Source: Nocardia sp. BMG51109 (lineage in GTDB: Bacteria > Actinomycetota > Actinomycetes > Mycobacteriales > Mycobacteriaceae). Taken from it: DNA of 64,000 nucleotides. Below are positions 19,727 to 28,794 of the stretch, piece by piece. How positions within the stretch are numbered: the stretch's first letter is position 1; each line of letters starts with the position of its first letter. The position numbers were made by a program, and so were the translations under genes. Below the pieces are notes generated by a model, which saw only the letters and a program-made list of their open reading frames with translations, was not told where the DNA came from and searched no databases. The stretch is from positions 2,108,001-2,172,000 of the forward strand of contig NZ_JAFQ01000004.1 of assembly GCF_000526215.1 (NCBI RefSeq), written 5' to 3'.

Positions 19727-20713
19727 CTACGACCGGGCCGGAACGGGCCGTAGCGCGGCGATACCGACGGCGACCAGGGTCAGGGCGCCGCCGACAACGG
19801 TGGACGCGGACAATCCGGAGCCGGTGGGCACCACGATGTCCAGCACCACCGCCGCGAGCAGCTGCCCGGCGACCGAGGTCAGGCCGAGCAACAACACGCC
19901 GATCCAACGAACCACCAGGACCCCCAGCGCGATGAACACGACACCGATGACGCCGCCGAGGTACAGCCACGGTTCGGTCGGAAAACGCTGCGGCCACCCG
20001 ACCCGGGCGAGCACCAGGGCCTCGACGACCAGCAGCCCGGCGACACCGGCGGCGAAGTTGACCAGCGTGGCCGAGTAGGGCCCGCCCACCACGCCGATCT
20101 GCCCGTTCATCGCCTGCTGCCAGGCCAGGCCGATACCCGACAGCGCCGGAAGCAGCACCAGCGCCGCGGCCGGCACGGCGCGCACGAGGTCCCCGGCCGC
20201 CGACCCGGCGGCGCCCGATCCGGACCCACCGACCGCCGAGATCCCGACCGCCGCCAAGGCCAGCGCCGCACCCGTGACGCGCAGTGCGGTCACGGGTGTT
20301 CGCCCGGTCGGCCCCCACCCCAGCCGGTCCACCACCAGACTGCTCGTCAGCTGCCCGGCCACGGTGGCCACGGTGAATGCCGCCACCCCGATCGCCGCCA
20401 CCGTAAGCCCCTGGCACGCAACGAAGAACGCCCCGCACAGCCCGCCGAGCAGCTGCCACCAGCGCAGCCCGCCACCCGCCACGGCACGCCACACCTCGCG
20501 AACCCCCGCCCGCAACCGCCCGCTCACCACGAACACCACCGCCAACACCGCCAGCCCCGACCCGAAACTGATCACCGCCGCCGCGATCCCATCCTGCAAC
20601 CGCACCCCCAGCGCCCCGTTCACCCGCCCCTGAACCGCCACCCCCGCACCGATACACAGCCCGGCCCCGATACCCCAACCTCTACCCACCCGCCCGATTC
20701 TCCGGATCCCCAC
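19727..20713 (-). CDS. DMT-superfamily (YdcZ/DUF606-type) membrane transporter
   Basis: About ten hydrophobic segments in two similar halves of five are visible, as in YdcZ-type proteins. The first half begins IGAGLCIGAGVAVQGRVNGALG; the second repeats the pattern as SGIGLAWQQAMNGQIGVVGG. I chose the in-frame GTG at 20713 (328 residues) because the extension to GTG 20815 is arginine/cysteine-rich and would precede the first helix by 45 residues. The gene is exceptionally GC-rich with valine/glycine runs. Such carriers export or import small metabolites; the substrate is unknown. Confidence 0.78.
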   Translation of the reverse strand: MGIRRIGRVGRGWGIGAGLCIGAGVAVQGRVNGALGVRLQDGIAAAVISFGSGLAVLAVVFVVSGRLRAGVREVWRAVAGGGLRWWQLLGGLCGAFFVACQGLTVAAIGVAAFTVATVAGQLTSSLVVDRLGWGPTGRTPVTALRVTGAALALAAVGISAVGGSGSGAAGSAAGDLVRAVPAAALVLLPALSGIGLAWQQAMNGQIGVVGGPYSATLVNFAAGVAGLLVVEALVLARVGWPQRFPTEPWLYLGGVIGVVFIALGVLVVRWIGVLLLGLTSVAGQLLAAVVLDIVVPTGSGLSASTVVGGALTLVAVGIAALRPVPARS

Positions 20714-21171
20714 CGGCTCCCGCCCACCACCACGCCACAACGACTCGAGAAACGAGTTCCCGACACCGCACGACCGACACCGGCCCGCCGACTCGCTCAG
20801 GCCCAGCCGCCGCACTCGACCCCCAGCCGACTACCCGGTCGAACCGTCCCCCGTCGCGATCACCGTGTGCGCACAACACCCACGGCATACCGCCCGAGCG
20901 CTCGATGCGGAACTCGCCCGCCGCCGACGCAGGGCCGCCTGTGTCTGTCGACCAGGCATGGCTCCCCGGCCGACTCACGCATCCCCGGCCCCTCGGACCG
21001 ATCCCCGAATTCAGCCGCGGCCTTCTCGCCTGTATCGCGAGAGACGCGACGCACCGGCCGGACTGTGCGGATCCGTCGAATCAGCGATCGCCGAAGATCG
21101 TTCACGCACGCTCTTCCGCGCGCGACGTTTCGAGACACCGAGCGCCGATGGCCGGCGGCCGAACGCAATGC
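20714..21171. other. intergenic region, no supported gene
   Basis: About 460 bp lie between two minus-strand genes. Both strands give overlapping arginine/proline-rich frames without recognisable motifs. The region should contain the promoter of the transporter gene and the 3' end of the GGDEF/EAL transcript. No strong hairpin or tRNA was found. Confidence 0.5.
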
Positions 21172-23076
21172 TCAGTTCTGGCTGCCGAACGATCCCGTGT
21201 CGAAGGGGTTATCGATCGGGACCCAGCCGTTCGTGGAGAACTCGCGGTCGGCTCCGGCGCCGACCAGGCCGTGCCGGTCGTTGAGATCGTCGATCAGCTC
21301 CGCCACCGGGTGCGAGTCGCTGTAGTGGTACCCCTGGGCCAGCGCGAAACCCAGTTCGGTGAGCACGGCCGCCTGGTACTCGGTCTCCACGCCCTCGGCG
21401 ATGACCTGTAGGTCCAGCGACTTGCTCAGCGCCGCAATCACTCCCAGCAGCGGCGGGGCCGGGGTGCCCGAGCGGATCGCCGCGACGAAGGACTGGTCGA
21501 CCTTCAGGATGTCGCTCGGGATGGTCGCCAGGCGGCTCAGCGAGGAGTATCCGGTGCCGAAGTCGTCGATCGCTATTCGTACGCCACGCTCGCGCAGCGT
21601 GTTCAGGTTCTCGACGGCCGTCTGCGATTCGGCGGCCAGTTCGCTCTCGGTGACCTCGAGCACCAGCTGCTCGGCGGGCCATCCGGTATCGGTGAGAATC
21701 CCGGAAACCCGGTCGGCGTAATCGGATTCGGCCAGTTCCAGCCCGCTCACATTGACGTTCAGCGTGAGATCGAGCTGGGCGAAGGTGTCCTGCAGCCGGG
21801 CCGCGTCGGCGCAGGCGCGGCGCAGCACCAGCTCGTCCAGGTCGGAGATCAGGTCGTACTCCTCGGCCACCCGGATGAGCCCCTCGGTGGTGACGTCCGG
21901 CTGGGCGTTCGACGACCAGCGCAGCAGGGCCTCCACGCCGACGGCCTTGCCGCCGCCCTCGGTCAGGCTCACTATCGGCTGGTAGTGCACGTCCAGCGCG
22001 CCCTCGTCGATGGCCTGGCGGAGCTCGACCGCCAACGGGAGCTGCCGCGACGACTCCAGCACGGTCCGGTTGCGGCCGGCCTGCTTGGCCCGGTACAGAC
22101 CGACGTCCGCGCGGCTGACCAGCAGCGACCCGGATTCGCCCGGCTGCCACGAGGTGACGCCCGCCGAACATCCGGTGGTCACCGCCGCCCGTAGCTGCTC
22201 GGTGAGCAGGATCGCGGCCTGTTCGGTGGTGTCGGGTAGCAGCAGCGCGAACGCGTCGCCGCCGTAGCGGGCCAGCCGCTGATCCGGCCCCAGCAGCTTG
22301 GACCAGGTGTCGGCGACCCGCTGCAGCACGGCGTCGCCGGCCCGGTGCCCGAGATGGTCGTTGATCTTCTGGAAGCGGTCCAGATCCACCAGCACGAGCG
22401 CCAGGCCCTGGCCGGTGCGGCCGGCGTGCGCGATGGCGGTATTCAGGGCTCGATCGAAGCCGCGCCGGTTCAGCAGGCCGGTGAGCACATCGATATCGGC
22501 GTCGGAGGCCATCCGGGTGAGGATTCCGACGACGATGCCCGCGCCCACCGTCACACCGGCCGGTATCAGACCCGACCACCACGGCAGCCCCCGCGAGGGC
22601 ACGGCCCACAGGCACAGCACCACCGCGAACAGCACATGCGCCGCAACCCATTGCCAGGCAAAGAAGATCGCGGCATCGCAGGCCACGAACACGTAGAATG
22701 CGGCAAGCCCGATACCGCCGACGGTATTCGGGAACCAGTGCACCGCAACGGTGACCAGGATCGTGGCCACCGCGACATAGACGTGGTGAATCGAATGCGG
22801 CAGCCGCGGGCCCCACAGCAGCAGGCTGACCCCCAGCAGCAGCGCGACCGCCGCCGCGGCGCCCACCAGCGGCCGGTTTCCCTCGTCACCCGGGGCGATG
22901 ACGGTGATCACCAGGCCCAGCACCCCGCCCATCACATAGAAGGCCCCCGTGGTCCGAGCCATGACCATTGCCGTCGCCAGCGCCGATGCCGTCCGCACCC
23001 GCGTGCGGGTATCGCCGCGAGAGTCGATTCCTCGCACGATGCCTAGCCTAGAACAGTTGTCCGGTGCAGTAGTCAC
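21172..23076 (-). CDS. membrane-bound GGDEF-EAL protein, likely c-di-GMP phosphodiesterase
   Basis: The 634-residue protein (GTG start; another GTG 13 codons in is possible) begins with about five to six membrane helices (residues 43-190). The GGDEF domain follows (residues 195-345), but its signature reads YGGDAF (271-276): the usual Glu is Ala, and no RxxD inhibitory site precedes it. The EAL domain (355-600) is complete: EALLRW at 382, NVNVS at 440, EVTESE near 475, DDFGTGYSS at 504, KVDQSF at 525 and EGVE at 561. It should therefore hydrolyse c-di-GMP rather than make it, with the GGDEF half perhaps acting as a GTP sensor. It is expressed alone. Confidence 0.9.
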   Translation of the reverse strand: MTTAPDNCSRLGIVRGIDSRGDTRTRVRTASALATAMVMARTTGAFYVMGGVLGLVITVIAPGDEGNRPLVGAAAAVALLLGVSLLLWGPRLPHSIHHVYVAVATILVTVAVHWFPNTVGGIGLAAFYVFVACDAAIFFAWQWVAAHVLFAVVLCLWAVPSRGLPWWSGLIPAGVTVGAGIVVGILTRMASDADIDVLTGLLNRRGFDRALNTAIAHAGRTGQGLALVLVDLDRFQKINDHLGHRAGDAVLQRVADTWSKLLGPDQRLARYGGDAFALLLPDTTEQAAILLTEQLRAAVTTGCSAGVTSWQPGESGSLLVSRADVGLYRAKQAGRNRTVLESSRQLPLAVELRQAIDEGALDVHYQPIVSLTEGGGKAVGVEALLRWSSNAQPDVTTEGLIRVAEEYDLISDLDELVLRRACADAARLQDTFAQLDLTLNVNVSGLELAESDYADRVSGILTDTGWPAEQLVLEVTESELAAESQTAVENLNTLRERGVRIAIDDFGTGYSSLSRLATIPSDILKVDQSFVAAIRSGTPAPPLLGVIAALSKSLDLQVIAEGVETEYQAAVLTELGFALAQGYHYSDSHPVAELIDDLNDRHGLVGAGADREFSTNGWVPIDNPFDTGSFGSQN

Positions 23077-23173
23077 ATCGGCAGGAATCGACCGGCAAAG
23101 TCACAGATTTCGACGTTCTAGGCTCATGCACGGGCACACATGCGTCATTTCAGGCACTCGCGCGAATCACCAG

Positions 23174-24436
23174 TTACCGCAACGGCTCCAGGATTTCCCG
23201 GCCGACGAACGGCACCAGCGCGGCCGGAACGCGCACCGATCCGTCGGCCCGCTGATGGTTCTCCAGCAGCGCGACGAGCCAGCGCGTGGTGGCCAGGGTT
23301 CCGTTCAGGGTGGCCGCCGTCTGCGGCTTGCCGTTGTCGTCGCGGTAGCGCACCGACAACCGGCGCGCCTGGAACGTGGTGCAGTTCGATGTCGAGGTGA
23401 GTTCGCGGTAGGTCCCCTGACTGGGCACCCATGCCTCGCAATCGAATTTGCGCGCGGCCGAGCTGCCCAGATCGCCGGCCGCCACATCGATCACCCGGTA
23501 CGGCACCTCGATCGCGGCCAGCATGTCCTGCTCCCAGCCCAGCAGCCGCCGGTGCTCCGCGTCGGCCTCCTCCGGCTTGCAGTAGACGAACATCTCGACC
23601 TTGTCGAACTGGTGCACCCGGATGATGCCGCGGGTGTCCTTGCCGTAGCTGCCCGCCTCCCGGCGGAAGCACGACGACCAGCCCGCGTATCGCTTGGGAC
23701 CGGCGCCGAGATCGAGGATCTCGCCCGAGTGGTAGCCGGCGAGCGGCACCTCCGACGTGCCCACCAGATACAGATCGTCCTCCTCCAGGCGGTACACCTC
23801 GGCGGCGTGCTGCCCGAGAAATCCGGTGCCCGCCATGATCTCCGGGCGCACCAGCACCGGCGGGATCATCATGGTGAAACCGTTGGCGACCGCGCGCTGG
23901 GCCGCCAGCTGCAGCAGGCCCAGCTGCAGCAGCGCGCCGTAGCCGGTCAGGAAGTAGAAGCGCGAACCGGACACCTTGGCGCCGCGCTCCATATCGATCA
24001 CGCCGAGCGACTCGCCCAGTTCCAGATGGTCGCGCGCCTCGAAGTCGAATGCGGCGGGCGTGCCGACGGTTTCGAGCACGGCGTAGTCGTCCTCGCCGCC
24101 GGCCGGGACGTCCTCCCGCACGACGTTCGACAGCTCGCGCTGCACCCGGTCCAGTTCGCGATCGGCCGCATGCTCGGCCGCCTCGGCCTCCTTGACCTTC
24201 GCCGCCAGCTCCTGCCCGTGCGTCAGCAGCGCGGGCCGCTCCTCGGGGGATGCCTTGCCGACCTTCTTGCCCAGCGCCTTCTGCTCGGCGCGCAGGTTGT
24301 CGGCGGTCGCGACCGCCGCGCGGCGCGCGGCGTCGGCCTCGAGCGCGGCGTCCACCAGCGCCGGATCCTCACCGCGGGCCCGCTGCGAGGCGCGCACCGC
24401 GTCCGGATCGTCGCGCAGGAATCGGAGGTCGATCAT
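23174..24436 (-). CDS. serS: seryl-tRNA synthetase
   Basis: This is a full-length class II enzyme of 420 residues. The N-terminal antiparallel coiled coil that grips the tRNA-Ser long arm spans roughly residues 30-105. The catalytic core has [14 protein letters not shown], motif 2 in [18 protein letters not shown], and motif 3 in [15 protein letters not shown]. It charges tRNA-Ser with serine in the cytosol. The 212 bp upstream show no T-box-like leader. The gene pair serS and the divergent septum-formation-like gene matches Rv3834c-Rv3835. Confidence 0.97.
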   Translation of the reverse strand: MIDLRFLRDDPDAVRASQRARGEDPALVDAALEADAARRAAVATADNLRAEQKALGKKVGKASPEERPALLTHGQELAAKVKEAEAAEHAADRELDRVQRELSNVVREDVPAGGEDDYAVLETVGTPAAFDFEARDHLELGESLGVIDMERGAKVSGSRFYFLTGYGALLQLGLLQLAAQRAVANGFTMMIPPVLVRPEIMAGTGFLGQHAAEVYRLEEDDLYLVGTSEVPLAGYHSGEILDLGAGPKRYAGWSSCFRREAGSYGKDTRGIIRVHQFDKVEMFVYCKPEEADAEHRRLLGWEQDMLAAIEVPYRVIDVAAGDLGSSAARKFDCEAWVPSQGTYRELTSTSNCTTFQARRLSVRYRDDNGKPQTAATLNGTLATTRWLVALLENHQRADGSVRVPAALVPFVGREILEPLR

Positions 24437-24648
24437 GGGTTGTCAGCCTAGTAGCCGCCGCAAAACGAATTTCCACAGGTATAGCGAGCAATACCGGGCT
24501 CACCCCCCGCGCGCGGCCGCTCCGGAACGAGTCGGCGGCCGGTCGGGGAAGACAGGGTCGGGGAAGAACAGATCGCGGGAGCACAAGGCGCGGCGGGTCG
24601 GAGACAGGTCGTAGCGGGTCGGAGACAGCACTGCCATGATGGAGCGCG

Positions 24649-25770
24649 ATGTCCACCGATGACGTGCCTCAGGCGCCCGACCCCCGCAGCGAACCGACCG
24701 GTGCCCCCGGTAGTCCGGATCGGCGCGGCTCGAGGTCGTCCGCACACGCCACGCCGTCCCGGCGGGTGCACCTGCCCGCGCACAAGCTGCGGTGGGGGCT
24801 GCTGGCGGTGGCGATCGGCGCCGTCGTGGCCGCGTTGGTGACCATGTTCTTCACCGGTTTCCGCAGCTCGAACGGCCTGGAGGCGCACGATCCCGGCAGC
24901 GGGCCGGCCGGCAAGCGGGCCGTGACGGCGTTCGGCAGCGCGAAATCCGGCGACTGCCTGTCCTGGACCAACGCCAAGACACTGGATCTGCAGAAGGTCA
25001 ACTGCGCCGACGAGCACCTGTTCGAGGTCACCGCCGACATCGACCTGAGCCGCTATCCCGGCCGCGAATTCGGGCCCGGTTCGCGATTCCCCGACTCGCT
25101 GCGCTTCTCCGAACTCCGCGACGAGCACTGCACCCCCGCCGCCAATTCCTACCTCGGCGGCCGTCTCGACCCGCGCGGTCGCTTCGTGGTCGGCATGATC
25201 AACCCGGGCGAACCCGGCTGGGCGAACGGCGACCGCACCATCCGCTGCGGACTGCAGCTGGTCAGCGCCACCGGCAACGCCACCCAGCCGACCGCGGGCC
25301 GGGTGAGCGAGAGCGACCAGTCCCGCACCTTCGAGGCCGGCACCTGCATAGGCATCAGCCAGAGCCTGCCGACCAACGAGCCGGTCGACTGCGCCAAACC
25401 GCATGCCTACGAGGTGATGTCGGCGGTCGACCTGGGCGCGCATTTCACCGGCGCCGCACCGGACAACGCCGACCAGGACAAGTTCATGCAGGACGAGTGC
25501 TCCCGCGCCGCCGACGAATACCTCGGCGGGCAGGACGCGCTGATCAACAAGACGCTGACCATCTTCTGGGACAACCTCGATACGCGCAGCTGGCTGGTCG
25601 GCAGTCATCGGCTGAACTGCCTGGTGGGCAAGGGAACCCAGGACGGCTTCTCCACGATCACCGGCTCGGCCCGCGGCGATGTGCTCATCGACGGCCAGGC
25701 GCCGGTGCCACCGCCGAATTCCGGCCGTTCCACCCCGTCACCACTCCCCGGCGCCCCGCCCCCGCGATAG
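24649..25770 (+). CDS. membrane-anchored septum-formation-family protein
   Basis: The 373-residue protein has a Pro/Arg-rich cytoplasmic N-terminus of about 47 residues and a single membrane helix (WGLLAVAIGAVVAALVTMFFTGF). The extracytoplasmic part contains two similar modules, each with paired cysteines (KSGDCLSW...VNCADEHLFEV and EAGTCIGIS...VDCAKPHAYEV, each followed by another Cys in DEHC or DECS). This duplicated pattern is typical of the actinobacterial septum-formation family and Rv3835. It probably acts at the envelope during growth or division; direct function is not established. It is followed within 30 bp by the small metalloprotease gene. Confidence 0.83.
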   Translation: MSTDDVPQAPDPRSEPTGAPGSPDRRGSRSSAHATPSRRVHLPAHKLRWGLLAVAIGAVVAALVTMFFTGFRSSNGLEAHDPGSGPAGKRAVTAFGSAKSGDCLSWTNAKTLDLQKVNCADEHLFEVTADIDLSRYPGREFGPGSRFPDSLRFSELRDEHCTPAANSYLGGRLDPRGRFVVGMINPGEPGWANGDRTIRCGLQLVSATGNATQPTAGRVSESDQSRTFEAGTCIGISQSLPTNEPVDCAKPHAYEVMSAVDLGAHFTGAAPDNADQDKFMQDECSRAADEYLGGQDALINKTLTIFWDNLDTRSWLVGSHRLNCLVGKGTQDGFSTITGSARGDVLIDGQAPVPPPNSGRSTPSPLPGAPPPR

Positions 25771-25796
25771 CGGACTTACGGGTGGTGAGCGACCGA

Positions 25797-26150
25797 ATGC
25801 CCGTCTCGATATCCGACGACCGGTTCGAGGAACTGGTCGGCGAGGCGCTGGACCTGATCCCCGCGGAGCTGGCCCGCGCGATCGACAACGTGGTGGTGCT
25901 GATCGAGCCCCGCAACCCGGAGGACCCGCAGTTATTGGGCCTCTACCACGGCATTTCGCTGATCGACCGGGTCGACAGCCAGTACGGCGGCGCGCTGCCG
26001 GACACCGTCACGATCTACCGCGACGCCATCTTGGAGATCTGCGACAGCGCGGAGGACGTGGTGGAGGAGGTGGCGATCACGGTGATTCACGAGATAGCTC
26101 ACTACTTCGGGATTGACGAAGACCGCCTGCATGAGCTGGGATGGGGTTAG
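25797..26150 (+). CDS. minimal zincin-type metallopeptidase
   Basis: The 117-residue protein has a complete zinc-binding signature near its C-terminus (VIHEIAHYFGIDEDRLHELG), the HExxHxxGxxD form with a trailing HELG. The N-terminal half (ISDDRFEELVGEALDLIP) matches the small actinobacterial family represented by Rv3836. ATG 25797 is chosen; in-frame GTG 25785 is an alternative. It lacks a signal peptide, so it should be cytosolic, possibly acting on or regulated by the upstream membrane protein. Its substrate is unknown. Confidence 0.85.
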   Translation: MPVSISDDRFEELVGEALDLIPAELARAIDNVVVLIEPRNPEDPQLLGLYHGISLIDRVDSQYGGALPDTVTIYRDAILEICDSAEDVVEEVAITVIHEIAHYFGIDEDRLHELGWG

Positions 26151-26151
26151 T

Positions 26152-26174
26152 CTTGACCCGCGAAGCGGGTCAAG
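26152..26174 (+). terminator. perfect 10-bp hairpin after the metallopeptidase gene
   Basis: CTTGACCCGC and GCGGGTCAAG form a perfect stem with a GAA loop, beginning one base after the stop codon. There is no T-tract, which is common for actinobacterial terminators. It could also be an operator for the PE-PPE cassette that starts 140 bp downstream. Confidence 0.6.
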
Positions 26175-26316
26175 CCGGAGAAAACTATGGACTCGAGGGA
26201 ACCGGAACGCGGGCCATCGCGTCCAATCAACTCGTAGGGGGAATTGTGGTTCCACCGAAGGGTCGACCTATGTCGGCTCGTCAGCGCTTCAGCCACCACA
26301 AGAAGGAGTTCGAGTC

Positions 26317-26634
26317 ATGGTTGGCATGCTCATATCGCCCGAACTGATGCTCGCCGCCGCCGCCGAGCTGGATCTGCTCGCCGAGCGGCTGATGGCGGCA
26401 TCGGCACTCAGCGGCCCGGCGACCCACGTGCTGCCCTCCGGCTGCGAGGAGGTGTCCCTGCTGGCCGCCGGTCATTTCAACCACGCCGCGGCCACCCATG
26501 ACGGCGCCGTCGCGCAGGGGGCGCTCGAGCTGCATCACTGCGCGCACACCCTCCGCATGCAGTGCGCGAGCCACCTGGCCGGCGACGCGGTGCAGGCCGC
26601 CGCCGTCACCGCCGTCAACGCGATCACGCCCTAG
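26317..26634 (+). CDS. PE-family protein
   Basis: The start at ATG 26317 has AAGGAG 8 nt upstream. The 105-residue protein begins MVGMLISPELMLAAAAELDL, placing Pro-Glu at residues 8-9 as in classical PE proteins, and continues as two helices (AAELDLLAERLMAASALSG and a second around residues 45-95). Its length matches a bare PE domain with no extension. PE proteins pair with PPE proteins and leave the cell through type VII (ESX) systems. I do not see a clear YxxxD/E secretion tag. It is followed by PPE and EspG genes, its expected partners. Confidence 0.82.
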   Translation: MVGMLISPELMLAAAAELDLLAERLMAASALSGPATHVLPSGCEEVSLLAAGHFNHAAATHDGAVAQGALELHHCAHTLRMQCASHLAGDAVQAAAVTAVNAITP

Positions 26635-26717
26635 ACCTCGCACCACGATCTCGCAGCACCACCCGACCTCGCAGCACCACCCGACCACGACTTGTACCGC
26701 ACAGGGGAGTAACAACC

Positions 26718-27911
26718 ATGGTTGTAGGTATCACGGGGGCGATATGGGAATTACGCCCCGCCGAAGTCAACTGCGCCACACTGCATGCGGGCGCGCACGC
26801 CGTACCGATCACGGCGGCGGCGACGGCCTGGGGAGCCCTCACCGCGGTGTGGGCCGAGGCCGATGCCACGGTGGTCCGCACGATGGCCGAACTGGGTGTC
26901 GGCATGGAGGGCCTCGGCGGCGTGGCCGCGCTGGCCAAGCTGGGCGGCTTCCTCGGCTGGGCCGGCCAGCAGACCGCCATGTCGACGGTCATGGCCGCCA
27001 AGGCCACCGGTAATGCCGTGGCGTACGGGGTCGCGGCGCTCGCCATGCCGAGCCCGCCGGAGATCACGGCCACCAACGCCGCAGTGACGGCCGCGCACAC
27101 CCCGCCCGGGATCGCATGTGGCAGCTTCGCCCTGGCCGAGGCGGCGCGGGCGGCGATGGATGCCCGCGCGGCCATAGTGATGGAGATCTACGAGGCGGCG
27201 ACCAGCGCCATCGCGACGACGCCGGGCGAGTTCCTGTTGCCGCCGCCGATCGTCCCGGGCGCCGGGTCGGCGGCCGAGGGTGGCCAGGCCGCACAGGGGG
27301 CGACCATGCAGGCCAACCCGAGCGATCCGCTACAGGCCACCATCGCCGCCGCACAGGCGGTCGCGAGCAACCCGTCCGTGGTGAGCACCGCGACGCAGGC
27401 CGCCTCGTCGGCGATGTCGATGGCCGGCTCCGGCGTCACCACCGCCGGAAACGTCGCCGGCACAGCGATTTCCACGGCCGTCCACGGCAGCAGCGGGGTG
27501 CCGAGCTTCGCGGGGCCGATGATGGCGTCGATCGGCGCCGTCGGTGGCGGCACCGCGACGGCGACCCGCACGATGTCGCTGTCCGGTGGTTCCACCGTCG
27601 GCATCGGCAACAACGCGGGGTCGCTCAAGCTGCCGGAGGGCTGGGGTGCCGGCGCCATCGGCGGCGGCGGTGCGGCGAGTCCGACGACGGTGCAACCGGT
27701 GAGCCCGGCCTCGGCCGGTGGCCCGGCGCCCGCGCCGACCCGGCCGGCCGGAACGTCCGGTAATCCGTTGCTCGGCAACCAGTCTCGCGACGACGAGGAG
27801 GAGTCGGAGCAGCACGGCAACGACTATCTGCGGGGGGACCACTTCGGGCAGGGCGGCGTCATCGCGCCCGGTGTCATCGGTGGCGACCCATCCGCGGAGA
27901 GCGCTAGGTGA
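26718..27911 (+). CDS. PPE-family protein
   Basis: ATG 26718 follows GGGGAG. The first 175 residues match the PPE domain: ELRPAEVNCATLHAGAHAVP in place of the PPE-initiated start, the AATAWGALTAVWAEADATV helix with its Trp, and long Ala-rich helices after it. The motif reads RPAE rather than PPE. The C-terminal 220 residues are a low-complexity Gly/Ala/Ser/Pro region (PMMASIGAVGGGTATATRTM, GAIGGGGAASPTTVQPVSPA) with an acidic end. It probably forms a heterodimer with the PE protein and is recognised by the EspG encoded next, whose GTG start overlaps its stop. Confidence 0.82.
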   Translation: MVVGITGAIWELRPAEVNCATLHAGAHAVPITAAATAWGALTAVWAEADATVVRTMAELGVGMEGLGGVAALAKLGGFLGWAGQQTAMSTVMAAKATGNAVAYGVAALAMPSPPEITATNAAVTAAHTPPGIACGSFALAEAARAAMDARAAIVMEIYEAATSAIATTPGEFLLPPPIVPGAGSAAEGGQAAQGATMQANPSDPLQATIAAAQAVASNPSVVSTATQAASSAMSMAGSGVTTAGNVAGTAISTAVHGSSGVPSFAGPMMASIGAVGGGTATATRTMSLSGGSTVGIGNNAGSLKLPEGWGAGAIGGGGAASPTTVQPVSPASAGGPAPAPTRPAGTSGNPLLGNQSRDDEEESEQHGNDYLRGDHFGQGGVIAPGVIGGDPSAESAR

Positions 27912-28744
27912 CGGTGCTGGGCGAGGGCCACGGGCCGTCGATGCTGGAATCGGTGGTGTTGTCGTTCGACGAGTTCCAGTTTCTACAGCAGAATCTGGAG
28001 CTCGTCGACATCCCGGTCGTACTCTCCGCGAACCGGTACTACGACAACTCCGACACCTACTCCGAGGCGATGTCGATCGCCGAGCGGTCACTCACCGAGC
28101 GGGAGTTGCTGCACGGCGACGTCGTCACACCGGAGCTGGCCGAACGCCTGCGCGCACTGAGCCTGCCGCACTGGGCGCTGGAGATGCGCTGGATGGTCGG
28201 CGAGCAGGTGAACCGGCTCTGCATCGCCAAGGGCGACAAGCTCGAGGTCGTCGTCCTGCGCGGACAGGGCACGTACGTCGTCGACGAGGCCGGCCCCGAC
28301 CTGCCGGGAACCGTGATCGCGGCGCTGGGCCCGGCCCAGCCGCTCGAGCTGTACGGCATGAACATACCGACGGAGGAGTTCGCCCCGATCCTGGGCGACA
28401 CCGGCGACAGCACCACCACGGCGCAGCGGTTGGCGAAGTTCGGCAAGCCGAGTCAGGATGCTCCCACCCTGGCCGCGGCCCTGGTGGAAATCGAGTCGGC
28501 CGCGGAGATCATCGGCCTCATCTACGGCGACGGCACCCGCGATTTCACCCCCAACCACATCTCCGTCATCAACACCCGCCACGGCCGATTCCTGTCGACC
28601 ACGAGCGTGTCCGACGACGGAGTCAAGTGGTCCTCGTTGAGCACCGGCACGTCCGCCCGGCTGCGCATCGCGTTGCAGGACCTGATCGCTTCGATGCCGC
28701 TCCGCGAGGACTTCCCGCACGGCAGCTCACCGCTGGGCACCTGA
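27908..28744 (+). CDS. EspG-family ESX secretion-associated chaperone
   Basis: The GTG start overlaps the PPE stop (GTGA). The 278-residue protein has the EspG pattern: an N-terminal LSFDEFQFLQQNLEL segment, the central LEMRWMVGEQVNRLCIAKGD beta-strand, and FTPNHISVINTRHGRF near the C-terminus. EspG proteins bind the tip of PPE in PE-PPE dimers, keep them soluble and deliver them to the ESX machine. No ecc, mycP or esx genes are in this window, so the apparatus must be encoded elsewhere. Confidence 0.8.
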   Translation: MTVLGEGHGPSMLESVVLSFDEFQFLQQNLELVDIPVVLSANRYYDNSDTYSEAMSIAERSLTERELLHGDVVTPELAERLRALSLPHWALEMRWMVGEQVNRLCIAKGDKLEVVVLRGQGTYVVDEAGPDLPGTVIAALGPAQPLELYGMNIPTEEFAPILGDTGDSTTTAQRLAKFGKPSQDAPTLAAALVEIESAAEIIGLIYGDGTRDFTPNHISVINTRHGRFLSTTSVSDDGVKWSSLSTGTSARLRIALQDLIASMPLREDFPHGSSPLGT

Positions 28745-28758
28745 GCGCCGCCGGCAGC

Positions 28759-28794
28759 TGAGCGCGCGGGCCGATCCGCCGGCTCGCGCGCTCA
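28759..28794. terminator. bidirectional hairpin between espG-like and phosphatase genes
   Basis: TGAGCGCGCG and CGCGCGCTCA pair perfectly, and four inner pairs (one G-T) extend the stem to 14 bp around GATCCGCC. It sits in the 47-bp gap between convergent genes, and its right arm overlaps the phosphatase stop. It is a likely shared terminator. Confidence 0.65.

Noticed and set aside
24437..24648. T-box leader for serS
   Set aside because: No T-box consensus (AGGGTGGNACCGCG) or specifier loop is visible on the minus strand. Only short repeats (for example GGGTCGGAGACAG twice) occur.
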